Part shown: positions 1 through 7,597 of the stretch, in pieces | Position numbering within the stretch: position 1 is the stretch's first letter | Layout of the letters: every line of letters starts with the position of its first letter | Source: DATKDP01 sp035546335 | Lineage (GTDB): Bacteria; Acidobacteriota; Thermoanaerobaculia; Gp7-AA8 | Assembly (NCBI GenBank): GCA_035546335.1 | Contig: DATKDP010000069.1 | Coordinates: 1 to 19,806 of the forward strand | Reading direction: 5' to 3' | DNA length: 19,806 bases | The notes under the pieces: generated by a model | The model's input: the letters and a program-made list of their open reading frames with translations, nothing else | The model's database searches: none | Told to the model about the DNA's origin: nothing | Program-made: the position numbers and the translations under genes

Positions 1-1194
1 ATGAACTCGTCGCTCGACGGGCGGGCGCTGTACGACTCCATTCTCGAGATCGTCCGGCGCGAGCTCGGCGTCGAGCGCGGCACCCTCTTCTTCGTGGACG
101 AAGCGCGCGGCGAGATCTACGCGAAGATCAAGCCGGAGGCAGGACTCACCGAGGTACGCCTTCCGATCGGGCAGGGCATCGCGGGGAGTGTTGCAGCCAC
201 CGGGGACAGCATCCTGATTGACGATGCCTATCAGGATCCCCGCTTCGACTCGTCAGCCGACCGCGCCAGCGGATTTCAGACTCGGTCGGTGCTCTGCGCG
301 CCGATCAGGAACCGCGACGGAAAGATCGTCGGAGTCCTGCAACTGCTGAACAAGCGTGGGGGCCCGTTCTCCAACCACGATCTGCAGTTCCTCGAATCCC
401 TGTCGCATCACATGGCGATCGCCATGGAGAACGTCGTTTATCACCTGACGCTTCTCGAGCGGAAACGCATCGAGCAGGAGCTCCGCCTGGCGCGGGACAT
501 CCAGGCTCAGATCCTCCCTGATCCGCCCGACGACATCGAATCGGTCGAGCTCGCGGCGAGCTCGCGCTCCTGTACCGAGATCGGCGGCGACTGCTACGAC
601 TTCCTCCGATTCCCCAACGGCGAGCTCGGAATCGTCATCTTCGACGTCTCGGGAAAGGGGGTCGCTGGTGCGCTGATCAACGCGAGTGTGCAGGCGGCGT
701 TGCGCGCCTACGCCGAGTCGCTCAGCGGGCTGGCGGAGCTGGTCGCGCGCCTCAACGAGCTTCTCTACGCGATGACGCGCGGGCGCAAGTATGTGACCCT
801 TTTCTTCGGCCGCTACTCGCCGTCGAACGGCTCGCTCTCCTACGTCAACGCCGGTCACACGCTCCCGTTGCTCCACGACGGAACTGAATGGCAGAAGCTA
901 TCCACGACGGGACGTCCCGCCGGTCTGCTGCCGTCAGCCCGTTACGAAGAGAAGAAGACCGTGATCCCCCCCGGCGGAGCGCTCGTTCTCTACACCGACG
1001 GAGTGACGGAAGCGTGCCGGGCGGACGACGAGGAGTTCGGTCTCCCTCGGTTACTCGAGGCCGTCGAGGGGATGAACGGCGCAACGGCGTCCGAGATCCG
1101 CGATACGATCATGCAGGCCGTCGCCGCCTTCGAAGGGGAACAGCGTCCTGCCGACGACACGACGATCGTGGTGATGCGCCGGCGCGAGAGATGA
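1..1194 (+). CDS. GAF domain-SpoIIE/PP2C serine phosphatase (RsbU-like), probably 5'-partial
   Basis: A probable cytosolic PPM-type phosphoserine phosphatase of the RsbU/SpoIIE class; such enzymes usually dephosphorylate anti-anti-sigma (STAS) proteins. A GAF domain spans about residues 8-147 and ends in a helix leading into the family linker motif ARDIQAQILP (164-173). The phosphatase domain runs about 185-394 and keeps the metal-binding acidic residues: D197 in GGDCYD, D215 in FDVSGKG, D333 in YTDGVTEA, and D385/D386 in PADDTT. The frame is open from base 1. In relatives the motif NSSLD lies inside the GAF lead-in, so Met1 may be internal and the true start outside the window. It converges on the phosphofructokinase-kinase fusion with 111 bp between them. 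No anti-sigma or STAS partner is visible. Domain identity is secure; the substrate is unknown. Confidence 0.9.
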   Translation: MNSSLDGRALYDSILEIVRRELGVERGTLFFVDEARGEIYAKIKPEAGLTEVRLPIGQGIAGSVAATGDSILIDDAYQDPRFDSSADRASGFQTRSVLCAPIRNRDGKIVGVLQLLNKRGGPFSNHDLQFLESLSHHMAIAMENVVYHLTLLERKRIEQELRLARDIQAQILPDPPDDIESVELAASSRSCTEIGGDCYDFLRFPNGELGIVIFDVSGKGVAGALINASVQAALRAYAESLSGLAELVARLNELLYAMTRGRKYVTLFFGRYSPSNGSLSYVNAGHTLPLLHDGTEWQKLSTTGRPAGLLPSARYEEKKTVIPPGGALVLYTDGVTEACRADDEEFGLPRLLEAVEGMNGATASEIRDTIMQAVAAFEGEQRPADDTTIVVMRRRER

Positions 1195-1305
1195 GCGTCG
1201 TGCGTTGCGGCAGCGCGGCGCGGGTTTTTGTCAGAGTGCTGTACTGCGCTTGCTGCGGCGAGGACGCCGCCGCGATCGGGCGAGGACGCCTGACCCCCAG
1301 GATGC

Positions 1306-4300
1306 TCAGGCGTCATCGACCGTGGTGGACGGTCTGAGCTTCGCGAGCGCGGCGACGAGATCAGCGGGGTCGACCGGCTTCTTGAGAAAGTCGTCACACC
1401 CCGATCCGAGGACTTTGCCGCGGTCGTCGGGTCCGGCGAAGGCGGTCAACGCGACGATGCGAAAGCGGTTGCGATCGGGGCGCTCGTTGAGCCATTCGAT
1501 CAATTCGAATCCATCCCGCTCGGGCATGGCGATATCGGTGACGACGATGTCGAAACGTTGTTTCTCCAGTTCGTCGATTGCCTCACTCACCGACTGCGCC
1601 AGGGTGACTCGCGCGCCGCAGCGCTCGAGGACCGTTCGAATCAGCGTCCGCGCCTCTTCCTGATCGTCGACGAAGAGGACATGGAGATTCTCGAGCTCGT
1701 CCTCACGGGACGCAGCCCGCCGGCCGCCCTCGCGAGCGCGACGCGTTGCGGTATCGTCTCCGTCGCGTTTCTCCGCGCTCAATGCTCGAAGCGGCATCGT
1801 CACACGGAACGTCGCGCCCTGTCCGATACCCGGGCTCTCCGCAGTCACCTCGCCGCCGTGCTGCTCGACGAGATGCCGGACGATGGAGAGTCCAAGTCCG
1901 AGTCCGCCATGGGAGCGGGTCGTGGCGCTTTCCGCCTGCCGGAACGGTTCGAACAGGTGAGCGCCGAACTCCCGCGCAAAGCCCTGGCCGGTGTCGGAGA
2001 CGGTGACCCGAGCCGACGAGCCGGTCTGCTCGACGCGAACATCGACGCGACCGCCACGCGGGGTGAACTTGATGGCGTTGGTGAGCAGATTCCAGAGCAC
2101 CTGCTGCAGTCTGCCCGAGTCGCCGCTCATCAGCGTCGTCCCTTCGTTCTCGAATTGGACGGCGATCCCTTTCGCCTCGGCCGCCGGCTCGACGGTCGCC
2201 AGGGCTGCCTCGGCGATCTCGGCGAGATCGATCATGCGAACGTCGAGCCGCATTTTTCCCGACACGATCCGCGACATGTCCAGCACGTCCTCGATCAAAT
2301 CCGCCTGCACGGTTGCGCCGCGCTGGATCGCATCGACCGCGATCGCGGTTGTCTCGTCATCGAGATTGCCATCGGCGAGCATCCTGGACCAACCGAGGAT
2401 GGATGTCATCGGCGTGCGCAGCTCGTGCGACAGCGTCGCGAGAAAGTTGTCCTTGGCGCGGTTCGCCTCCTGGGCGTCGCGATAGAGGCGCGAGCTCTCG
2501 AATGCCATCGAGGCCCGGCGCGCGAACTCCTCGGCGTGGGCGAGGTCACTCTCCGTGAAGCGTCGTCTCGAATCGGATGAAACGAACGACACGGCTCCGA
2601 GCGTCACGTCGCGAAGTCGCAGAGGAACGATCATCCACGACACGATGCCGAGCTCTTTGAGAATCCGATATTGCTCCTCGTTCCGGCTCGAAGCGCGCAG
2701 GATTTCCTCCGGGACCTCATTGACCAGCTCCGAGCGGCCGGTGCGAATCGCCTGGAGAACCCGATCGTGAGCGGGGTCGGGCGGATATCTCTCCCGCAGC
2801 TGCCTGGCCAGCTCGGTTTTGGCCGGATCGACATGGATCATCGCCAGGCGGTGGTAAGGCTGATCCGGCTCGCGGCCGGCGATATCGACCACAGCCCAGT
2901 CGGCGAGCGTCGGGACGGCGAGGGTGACGATGTTCTTCATCGTCGTGTCGAAGTCGAGAGAGGTCGCAAAGAGCTCGCTCGCACTCGCCAGAAACTTCAG
3001 GTGTGCTTCCGCGCGCTTCCGCTCACTGATGTCGCGGATGTATCCGGTGAAAAGCGGTGGTCCCTGCTGGTTGATCCGGGTGATGGCCAGCTCCACCGGA
3101 AACTCCGAGCCATCCGACCGCAATGCCGGCATCTCGATGTGCCGGTCGAGGACCGGACCTTCGCCTGTTTCCAGATAGTGCGCGATTCCTCTTCGATGCC
3201 TCTCGCGGAGCCGCGCGGGAATGATGATCTCGGCCATCTCCCGTCCTATGACCTCGTCACGACGGAGCCCGAAGATCTGTTCCGCTGCGGGATTGAACTC
3301 GACGATCATACCCTGCTGATCGATCGTGATCATTCCGTCGATCGCTGCATTCACCATCGCGGCATTGCGGGCCTGACTCTCCCGCAGCGCTTCTTCCGCC
3401 TGCCAGCCCGGCGAATCCGAATCGCGCTGCGGCGGGCTCGACGATGCGTGGAACATCGGAGCTCCCAGCACCGCGGCGACTCTGGGCCGGCAACGCTCGC
3501 TGTCGTACACCCGTTCGGCGTCCACACGCTTCTGCCCCGATCCCGTCACCTGAATGGAGACGGCGGTGTAGCGGCCGTCGACACTCGCAACCATCTTCCC
3601 TGTCTCTCGACGGTGTGCGAGATCCGCGGCGAGATGGCCGTAGTCCTTCGCCACCAGCTGATCGAACGAGTCCGGAGGTCCACAGCGCATCAGGTAGGCG
3701 ATGCGCTGATGGATCACCCGCTCACCGCTGATCCTCTCGAAGTGGGCAGCCACGTGCTCGCCGACGCCGCCGAGCCGCCGGTTGCCCGCGCCGTCGGCTT
3801 CACCGTATTCGAATCGCTCCCCATCGATGAGCCGGGCACCTTCGGAGATGGCGACCACCGCATAGGCACTCGGGTTTGCGGCGCGGTCCTCCTCCAGCAT
3901 CCGGTAGAGGTGATCGACATCGAACGGCACTTCGGCGATGACACAGCGATCCGTCCCGGCGAGATACGACGCGAGCAGGCACGTCTCGCCGCTGTATCGT
4001 CCGAAGAGCTCGACGACGAGAATGCGCTCGTGCGAGCCCGCCGAGGTGCGGAGATCGTTGATGAAGCTCACGGCTCGGGTGACCGCGGTCGAAAAGCCGA
4101 TGCAGTAGTCCGTCCCGAACACGTCGTTGTCGACGGTCTTCGGGATCGCGATGACCGGAACACCCTCGGCGTCGAGGCGGCGCGCGAAGGTGAGCGTTCC
4201 GTCGCCGCCGATCACCACGATGGCGTCGAGCCCGAGCGCAGTGACCGCGTCGACGGCGCGCGGGGTCAGATCGAAGCGGCCTTCTTCGTTCGGTGGTGGC

Positions 4301-4608
4301 AGCAGGTTCAACAGGTGTTTCGGAACGTGCCGCTGCAGGACGTTCGCCGGGTTCAAGCGGGTCGTGTGCAGCACGGTGCCACCGCTCCGATCGATGGTGC
4401 GCGTGCTCGATGCGTCGAGTGTGACGATCCACGGTGCATTGTGCTCCTCGAGACCGGGCCGGATCTGTACCAGCGCTTCCCATCCTCGCCGCAACCCGAT
4501 GACTTCGTGTCCGGCATTGGTCGCATGGGCGACGAACGACTTGATCGCGCCATTGAGGCCGGGGGCATCGCCTCCACCCGTCAGAATTCCGAATCTTCGC
4601 TTTGCCAT
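1306..4608 (-). CDS. 6-phosphofructokinase fused to a PAS-GAF hybrid histidine kinase with C-terminal receiver domain
   Basis: One uninterrupted 1100-residue frame. Residues 1-385 are a complete PfkA-type domain: GGGDAPGLNG (11-20), R84, GGDGT (134-138), PKTVDND (156-162, catalytic Asp expected at D160), HER (193-195), ELFGR (200-204), SEG (255-257), and a family-typical C-terminus ending LGAPMF. A Ser/Pro-rich linker (about 386-402) leads to a PAS domain (405-530), a GAF domain (540-705), and HisKA with H728 in SHELRTP. An HATPase follows with an N-box around N840/N844, D872 in SDTGQG and GGLGLGL at 901-907. After a charged linker comes a receiver domain (975-1092) with D981/D982, phosphoacceptor D1025, T1055 and K1077. 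No membrane segment is present, so it should be cytosolic. G137 with K157 matches the ATP-using, Lys-bearing PFK subtype. No strong ribosome binding site precedes the ATG, but the PFK N-terminus fixes the start. The architecture is seen; a metabolite-sensing role is inferred. Confidence 0.93.
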   Translation of the reverse strand: MAKRRFGILTGGGDAPGLNGAIKSFVAHATNAGHEVIGLRRGWEALVQIRPGLEEHNAPWIVTLDASSTRTIDRSGGTVLHTTRLNPANVLQRHVPKHLLNLLPPPNEEGRFDLTPRAVDAVTALGLDAIVVIGGDGTLTFARRLDAEGVPVIAIPKTVDNDVFGTDYCIGFSTAVTRAVSFINDLRTSAGSHERILVVELFGRYSGETCLLASYLAGTDRCVIAEVPFDVDHLYRMLEEDRAANPSAYAVVAISEGARLIDGERFEYGEADGAGNRRLGGVGEHVAAHFERISGERVIHQRIAYLMRCGPPDSFDQLVAKDYGHLAADLAHRRETGKMVASVDGRYTAVSIQVTGSGQKRVDAERVYDSERCRPRVAAVLGAPMFHASSSPPQRDSDSPGWQAEEALRESQARNAAMVNAAIDGMITIDQQGMIVEFNPAAEQIFGLRRDEVIGREMAEIIIPARLRERHRRGIAHYLETGEGPVLDRHIEMPALRSDGSEFPVELAITRINQQGPPLFTGYIRDISERKRAEAHLKFLASASELFATSLDFDTTMKNIVTLAVPTLADWAVVDIAGREPDQPYHRLAMIHVDPAKTELARQLRERYPPDPAHDRVLQAIRTGRSELVNEVPEEILRASSRNEEQYRILKELGIVSWMIVPLRLRDVTLGAVSFVSSDSRRRFTESDLAHAEEFARRASMAFESSRLYRDAQEANRAKDNFLATLSHELRTPMTSILGWSRMLADGNLDDETTAIAVDAIQRGATVQADLIEDVLDMSRIVSGKMRLDVRMIDLAEIAEAALATVEPAAEAKGIAVQFENEGTTLMSGDSGRLQQVLWNLLTNAIKFTPRGGRVDVRVEQTGSSARVTVSDTGQGFAREFGAHLFEPFRQAESATTRSHGGLGLGLSIVRHLVEQHGGEVTAESPGIGQGATFRVTMPLRALSAEKRDGDDTATRRAREGGRRAASREDELENLHVLFVDDQEEARTLIRTVLERCGARVTLAQSVSEAIDELEKQRFDIVVTDIAMPERDGFELIEWLNERPDRNRFRIVALTAFAGPDDRGKVLGSGCDDFLKKPVDPADLVAALAKLRPSTTVDDA

Positions 4609-4630
4609 GAAGAGGCGCGTCCTCGTCTCT

Positions 4631-4658
4631 GTTATGCCGCGGCGTGCACGAGGGTCAT
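4631..4658 (-). promoter_or_regulatory. possible promoter of the phosphofructokinase-kinase gene
   Basis: On the minus strand, ATGACC (4658-4653) and CATAAC (4636-4631) are separated by 16 bp. Each matches the sigma-70 -35 or -10 consensus at four of six positions. They lie just upstream of the ATG at 4608 and would give a leader of about 20 nt. This is a weak match found by eye. Confidence 0.22.
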
Positions 4659-4713
4659 GCTCAGCGCGGTATCGTCAGATGATAGCTGATTGACACCTTT
4701 CGCTGACGCGCCG

Positions 4714-4731
4714 GAGCAACGCGCGTTGCTC
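4714..4731. promoter_or_regulatory. perfect 18-bp palindrome upstream of the kinase fusion
   Basis: GAGCAACGCGCGTTGCTC equals its own reverse complement over all 18 bases. It starts 106 bp upstream of the fusion gene's ATG. AGGTGT directly follows it and ACACCT occurs 15 bp before it, an outer, off-centre pair. With no central loop it looks more like a dimeric protein-binding site than an RNA hairpin. It could be an operator, but it also sits next to a palindromic repeat element and may belong to that. Confidence 0.45.
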
Positions 4732-4782
4732 AGGTGTGACTGATTTGCACATCCACACTCCGAAGGAGTGCAGGGATTCCAG

Positions 4783-4965
4783 CCGGTGGTGAGCGCGAAG
4801 CGCCACCACCGGAAACGTTGCGCGCAGCGCGAAGTCAGCCGCAGCCCGGCAGGGCTGCTAAAGGGCCGTGCGCTGTCACATTCGTCCTGGCACCCCTGCG
4901 GGGGTGCCTCCGTTTGAATTGTCGGACCTCGCTCACCGGTGGTGGCGCTTCGCGCTCACCACCGG
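4783..4965 (+). repeat. modular palindromic repeat, family R1, copy 1
   Basis: A string of short palindromes. 4783-4812 is a hairpin with CCGGTGGTG and CACCACCGG ends and an inner GCGC-GAA-GCGC stem. 4841-4858 is GCAGCCC-GGCA-GGGCTGC. 4889-4908 has 8-bp arms GGCACCCC/GGGGTGCC. 4936-4965 is the exact reverse complement of the first 30-bp hairpin, so the element is bounded by inverted copies. The stretch from about 4783 to 4930 recurs in reverse orientation at 9432-9567. With the palindrome and possible promoter listed separately, this accounts for most of the 376-bp gap between prfC and the fusion gene; no coding sequence is apparent in the gap. It resembles REP/BIME-type dispersed repeats. 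No mobilising enzyme is present in the window. Confidence 0.8.
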
Positions 4966-4976
4966 CTGTGGTCCAG

Positions 4977-4993
4977 GCATCCTTTCAGGATGC
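4977..4993 (-). terminator. hairpin overlapping the prfC stop codon
   Basis: GCATCC and GGATGC form a 6-bp stem with a 5-nt loop. The prfC stop codon (4985-4987) lies in the loop. No T-run follows on the minus strand, so a role as an intrinsic terminator is weakly supported. It may instead be one more palindrome of the adjacent R1 element. Confidence 0.25.
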
Positions 4994-6595
4994 ATTCGTT
5001 GCCAGGTGTGTGAAGATCCGGTCGGGGTTTTTGCTGCGCAGCAGGTCTTCGGCCCAGCTCCCTTCGATCAGTGCGACGAGGCGGCCTTCGCGGTCGTGCG
5101 CACGACCGACGCCGCGGAGCGGCCAGGCGATCTCCGCATCGGGCTCCGCGCCGGCGAGCCACAGCGCCGAGCGGAACGGCAGCGGTTCGAGGTGAGTCTC
5201 GACGCCGTACTCCGACGAGAGCCGTGACTGCACGAGGTCGAACTGCAGCTCGCCGACTGCGGCGAGGATGGGGTCGCGGCGCTCCGCCTCGCGCAGCACC
5301 TGGATTGCACCTTCCTCTTCGAGCTGGCGAAGTCCCTTTTGAAAGCCCTTCTGCTTGTCGACGGCCTTTGCTCGCACACGCGCGAACTGCTCGGGCGGGA
5401 AGTGCGGGAGGGGCGGGAAGCGAAGCGGGGCTCCCTCGCAGACGGTGTCGCCGATGATGAAGAGGCCGGGATTCACGAGCCCCACGACGTCGCCCGGGAA
5501 CGCCTCCTCCGTCGTCTCCCGTTCCCGCGCGAAGATGCGATGCGCGCGAGGGAGGCGCAGGCGCCGTCGGAGGCGAGGGTGCTCCACGGTCATGCCCGTC
5601 TCGAAGCGTCCGGAGACGACTCGCAGGAACGCCATGCTGTCGCGGTGCAGCGGATCCATGTTCGCCTGGATCTTGAAGACGAATCCGGAGAATTCGTCGC
5701 TGCTCGGATCGATCACGCCTCGGTCGCTCGCTCGCGGCATCGGTGGCAGCGCGAGGTCGCATAGCGCATCGAGGAACTCGCCGACACCGAAGTTGTTCAG
5801 CGCGCTGCCGAAGTACACCGGCGTCTGGCGCCCGGCGCGAAAGGCGTCGGGGCGGAACTGATGGCCGGCGCCATCGAGAAGTGCCGCATCGTCCTGGAGC
5901 GAAGTGAAGAGCCGGTCGCCGAGAGCATCGCGAAGCCGTTCGTCGTCGAGAGTGCCCGGAATGACCGGGACGGCGCGCTCTCCTCGTGCGATGCGCTCGA
6001 AGCGGAGGACGCCGGCGCCGTCGAAATCGTAGACGCCCTGAAACTCGGGGCCGGTGCCGATCGGCCAGTTTCGCGGCACTGCGGCCATGCCGAGGACCTT
6101 CTCGATCTCGTCGAGCAGCTCCATCGGCTCGCGTCCCGGCTGGTCGAGCTTGTTGACGAAGGTGATGACCGGCACGCCGCGATCGCGGCAGACGGCGAAG
6201 AGCTTCAGGGTCTGCGGCTCGACTCCCCTGGCTGCATCCAGCACCATGACCGCGGTGTCAACGGCGGTCAACACGCGATAGGTGTCCTCGCTGAAGTCCT
6301 GGTGTCCGGGCGTATCGAGGAGGTTGAAACGGCAGCCGCCGTACTCGAACTGGAGAGCGGTCGAGGTCACGGAAATGCCGCGAGCCTGTTCGATCTCCAT
6401 CCAGTCGGAGCGGGCGTGACGCTGCTGCGCCTTCCGCCGCACGGCGCCGGCGAGATCGATCGCTCCTGCATAGAGCAGGAGCTTCTCGGTGAGCGTCGTC
6501 TTCCCGGCGTCGGGGTGAGAGATGATCGCAAAGCAGCGGCGGCGCGCGACTTCCCGCGCGATGGTGGGGGGTTGAGGATTGTTCACGCCTGACAT
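4985..6595 (-). CDS. prfC: peptide chain release factor 3 (RF3), translational GTPase
   Basis: A 536-residue GTPase that recycles RF1/RF2 from the ribosome after termination; length is close to the usual ~530. The G1 motif HPDAGKTT is at 27-34, the switch I region GISVTST at 73-79, G3 DTPGH at 94-98, G4 NKLD at 148-151 and G5 SAL at 264-266. Sequence between G4 and G5 and the C-terminal domains (for example VGELQFDLVQSRL) is typical of RF3 rather than EF-G. The start ATG has no strong Shine-Dalgarno sequence but is placed correctly relative to the RF3 N-terminus. It is transcribed in the same direction as the downstream kinase fusion, but a 376-bp repeat-containing gap argues against a tight operon. 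Nothing looks broken. Confidence 0.97.
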   Translation of the reverse strand: MSGVNNPQPPTIAREVARRRCFAIISHPDAGKTTLTEKLLLYAGAIDLAGAVRRKAQQRHARSDWMEIEQARGISVTSTALQFEYGGCRFNLLDTPGHQDFSEDTYRVLTAVDTAVMVLDAARGVEPQTLKLFAVCRDRGVPVITFVNKLDQPGREPMELLDEIEKVLGMAAVPRNWPIGTGPEFQGVYDFDGAGVLRFERIARGERAVPVIPGTLDDERLRDALGDRLFTSLQDDAALLDGAGHQFRPDAFRAGRQTPVYFGSALNNFGVGEFLDALCDLALPPMPRASDRGVIDPSSDEFSGFVFKIQANMDPLHRDSMAFLRVVSGRFETGMTVEHPRLRRRLRLPRAHRIFARERETTEEAFPGDVVGLVNPGLFIIGDTVCEGAPLRFPPLPHFPPEQFARVRAKAVDKQKGFQKGLRQLEEEGAIQVLREAERRDPILAAVGELQFDLVQSRLSSEYGVETHLEPLPFRSALWLAGAEPDAEIAWPLRGVGRAHDREGRLVALIEGSWAEDLLRSKNPDRIFTHLATNAS

Positions 6596-6663
6596 TCGGA
6601 CAGCTAAACAGACGTGCCGCGAAGTGATTCCATAGCGTCAGGATCGTGGGACGACTCCCTGGT

Positions 6664-6762
6664 CTCGTAGGGGCGAAGCATTTGCGCGAGAGATGCTCGA
6701 CGGAGCTTGCGAGAATGTTGGCAGCGCAATAGCTTCGCCCGGGTGCTTGCGAGGCTGTGACG
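6664..6762 (+). repeat. dispersed hairpin repeat, family R2, copy A
   Basis: The element starts with CTCGTAGGG and has arms GGGCGAAGCATTTGCGC (6671-6687) and GCGCAATAGCTTCGCCC (6724-6740). The arms pair at 15 of 17 positions around a 36-nt centre. The copy ends with GTGCTTGCGAGGCTGTGACG. Related copies are at 7267-7310 (right half only), 7345-7437 (inverted) and 9811-9895. It fills much of the 217-bp gap upstream of prfC, where nothing else was recognised. Confidence 0.8.
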
Positions 6763-6812
6763 TCGTGGAGATGGGAGTTGGCTGGACTCGAGGTCAGCTC
6801 ATCTGCCGGCCC

Positions 6813-7211
6813 TCAGTGTGTCGGCGATTCGAGCCGTTCCACTCGGGCTTCCAGCTCCGAGGCGATTTCTTCGAGCCTGCGCTGCGTCTCCTCGAGAGAG
6901 CGTTGCGCCTGTTCCATCGCGTGGATGCGCCGATCGAGCTCGGCGTGAGAGAACTTGATCATCGCCTGCGTTTCGACGAATCCGCGCTCCATCCACCTTT
7001 CGAGCTCTTCGATCCTGCGCTCGTATTTTTCATCGAGATGCGTGACCGTCTCGGCGAGAGCATCGAAGCGGCTCTCCATTCGCTGGACGGTCAGCTCGAA
7101 GTGACGCCGATTCTCTGTCGAGAGGCGTTCGGTGGTCTCGTCGAAGTGGCGGCGCGTTGCGGCATCAGCGCTCTCGATGAGTCTCTTCAGCTCGTCATCC
7201 ATGCGCGGCAT
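6813..7211 (-). CDS. small coiled-coil protein of unknown function
   Basis: A 132-residue, highly charged protein, almost wholly heptad-like helix, with runs such as EELERWMERGF and SLEETQRRLEEIASELEARVERLE near the C-terminus. It has no signal peptide, membrane segment or catalytic motif. The open frame extends upstream to 7589, but that part is translated repeat DNA and a CCCGAG microsatellite. The start at 7211 (MPRMDDELKRL) is preceded by GAAGG about 5 nt upstream, a good ribosome binding site, so it was chosen. The gene sits between R2 repeat copies on both sides. Similar small coiled-coil proteins occur as orphans in related genomes, to my recollection, but I cannot assign a role. It could be a structural or DNA-associated accessory protein. 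Confidence 0.65.
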   Translation of the reverse strand: MPRMDDELKRLIESADAATRRHFDETTERLSTENRRHFELTVQRMESRFDALAETVTHLDEKYERRIEELERWMERGFVETQAMIKFSHAELDRRIHAMEQAQRSLEETQRRLEEIASELEARVERLESPTH

Positions 7212-7266
7212 CTTACCTTCTTGGAGGCCGGGAATCGAGGGCTGGGGTGGCTTCGTCGACTTGCCA

Positions 7267-7310
7267 GCGCAGCGCAATCGCTTCGCCCGGGTGCTTCGGA
7301 GGCTGTGACG
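7267..7310 (+). repeat. family R2 repeat, right half only (copy B)
   Basis: This stretch matches the right part of copy A: GCGCAATCGCTTCGCCC, then GGTGCTTCGGAGGCTGTGACG. The left arm with CGAAGCATTTGCGC is missing, so the copy is truncated. It lies within the 424-bp non-coding stretch 7212-7635. Confidence 0.7.
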
Positions 7311-7344
7311 TTCTTGGTACAAGCCGCCCCCCTCGTGGGACAGC

Positions 7345-7437
7345 CCCGCAAGCACCCGGACGAAGCTATTGCGCTGCGTCACGGAGTGGCAAGCCCTACG
7401 CTCTGTCTCTCGCGCAAATGCTTCGTCCCTACGAGGA
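7345..7437 (-). repeat. family R2 repeat, inverted copy C
   Basis: On the minus strand this copy reads CTCGTAGGGACGAAGCATTTGCGC, a 37-nt centre, then GCGCAATAGCTTCGTCC and GGGTGCTTGCG. The arms are at 7412-7428 and 7358-7374. With half copy B it faces inward, making an inverted pair upstream of the coiled-coil gene. Confidence 0.8.
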
Positions 7438-7540
7438 GCACAGTACATTCGGGAGTTCCACTCCCATGTCGGATTTTTCCAATCCTCTGCGAGAGCGAGT
7501 CCGTATTCTCCGGAATGACGAGGAGGTCTCCGTTGCTTTT

Positions 7541-7571
<31 letters not shown>

Positions 7572-7597
7572 TTTTCGTTTCACCATCACGAGCTCTC

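Noticed and set aside
1195..1305. Intrinsic terminator between the phosphatase and kinase genes
   Set aside because: There is a T5 run at 1225-1229 and a small GCGGCG/CGCCGC hairpin at 1255-1270, but the two are not in the right order or spacing for either strand.
2671..4689. 672-codon open frame on the plus strand opposite the PFK-kinase gene
   Set aside because: It is a shadow of a high-GC coding strand; the antisense frame carries all recognisable motifs and the plus-strand translation has no domain.
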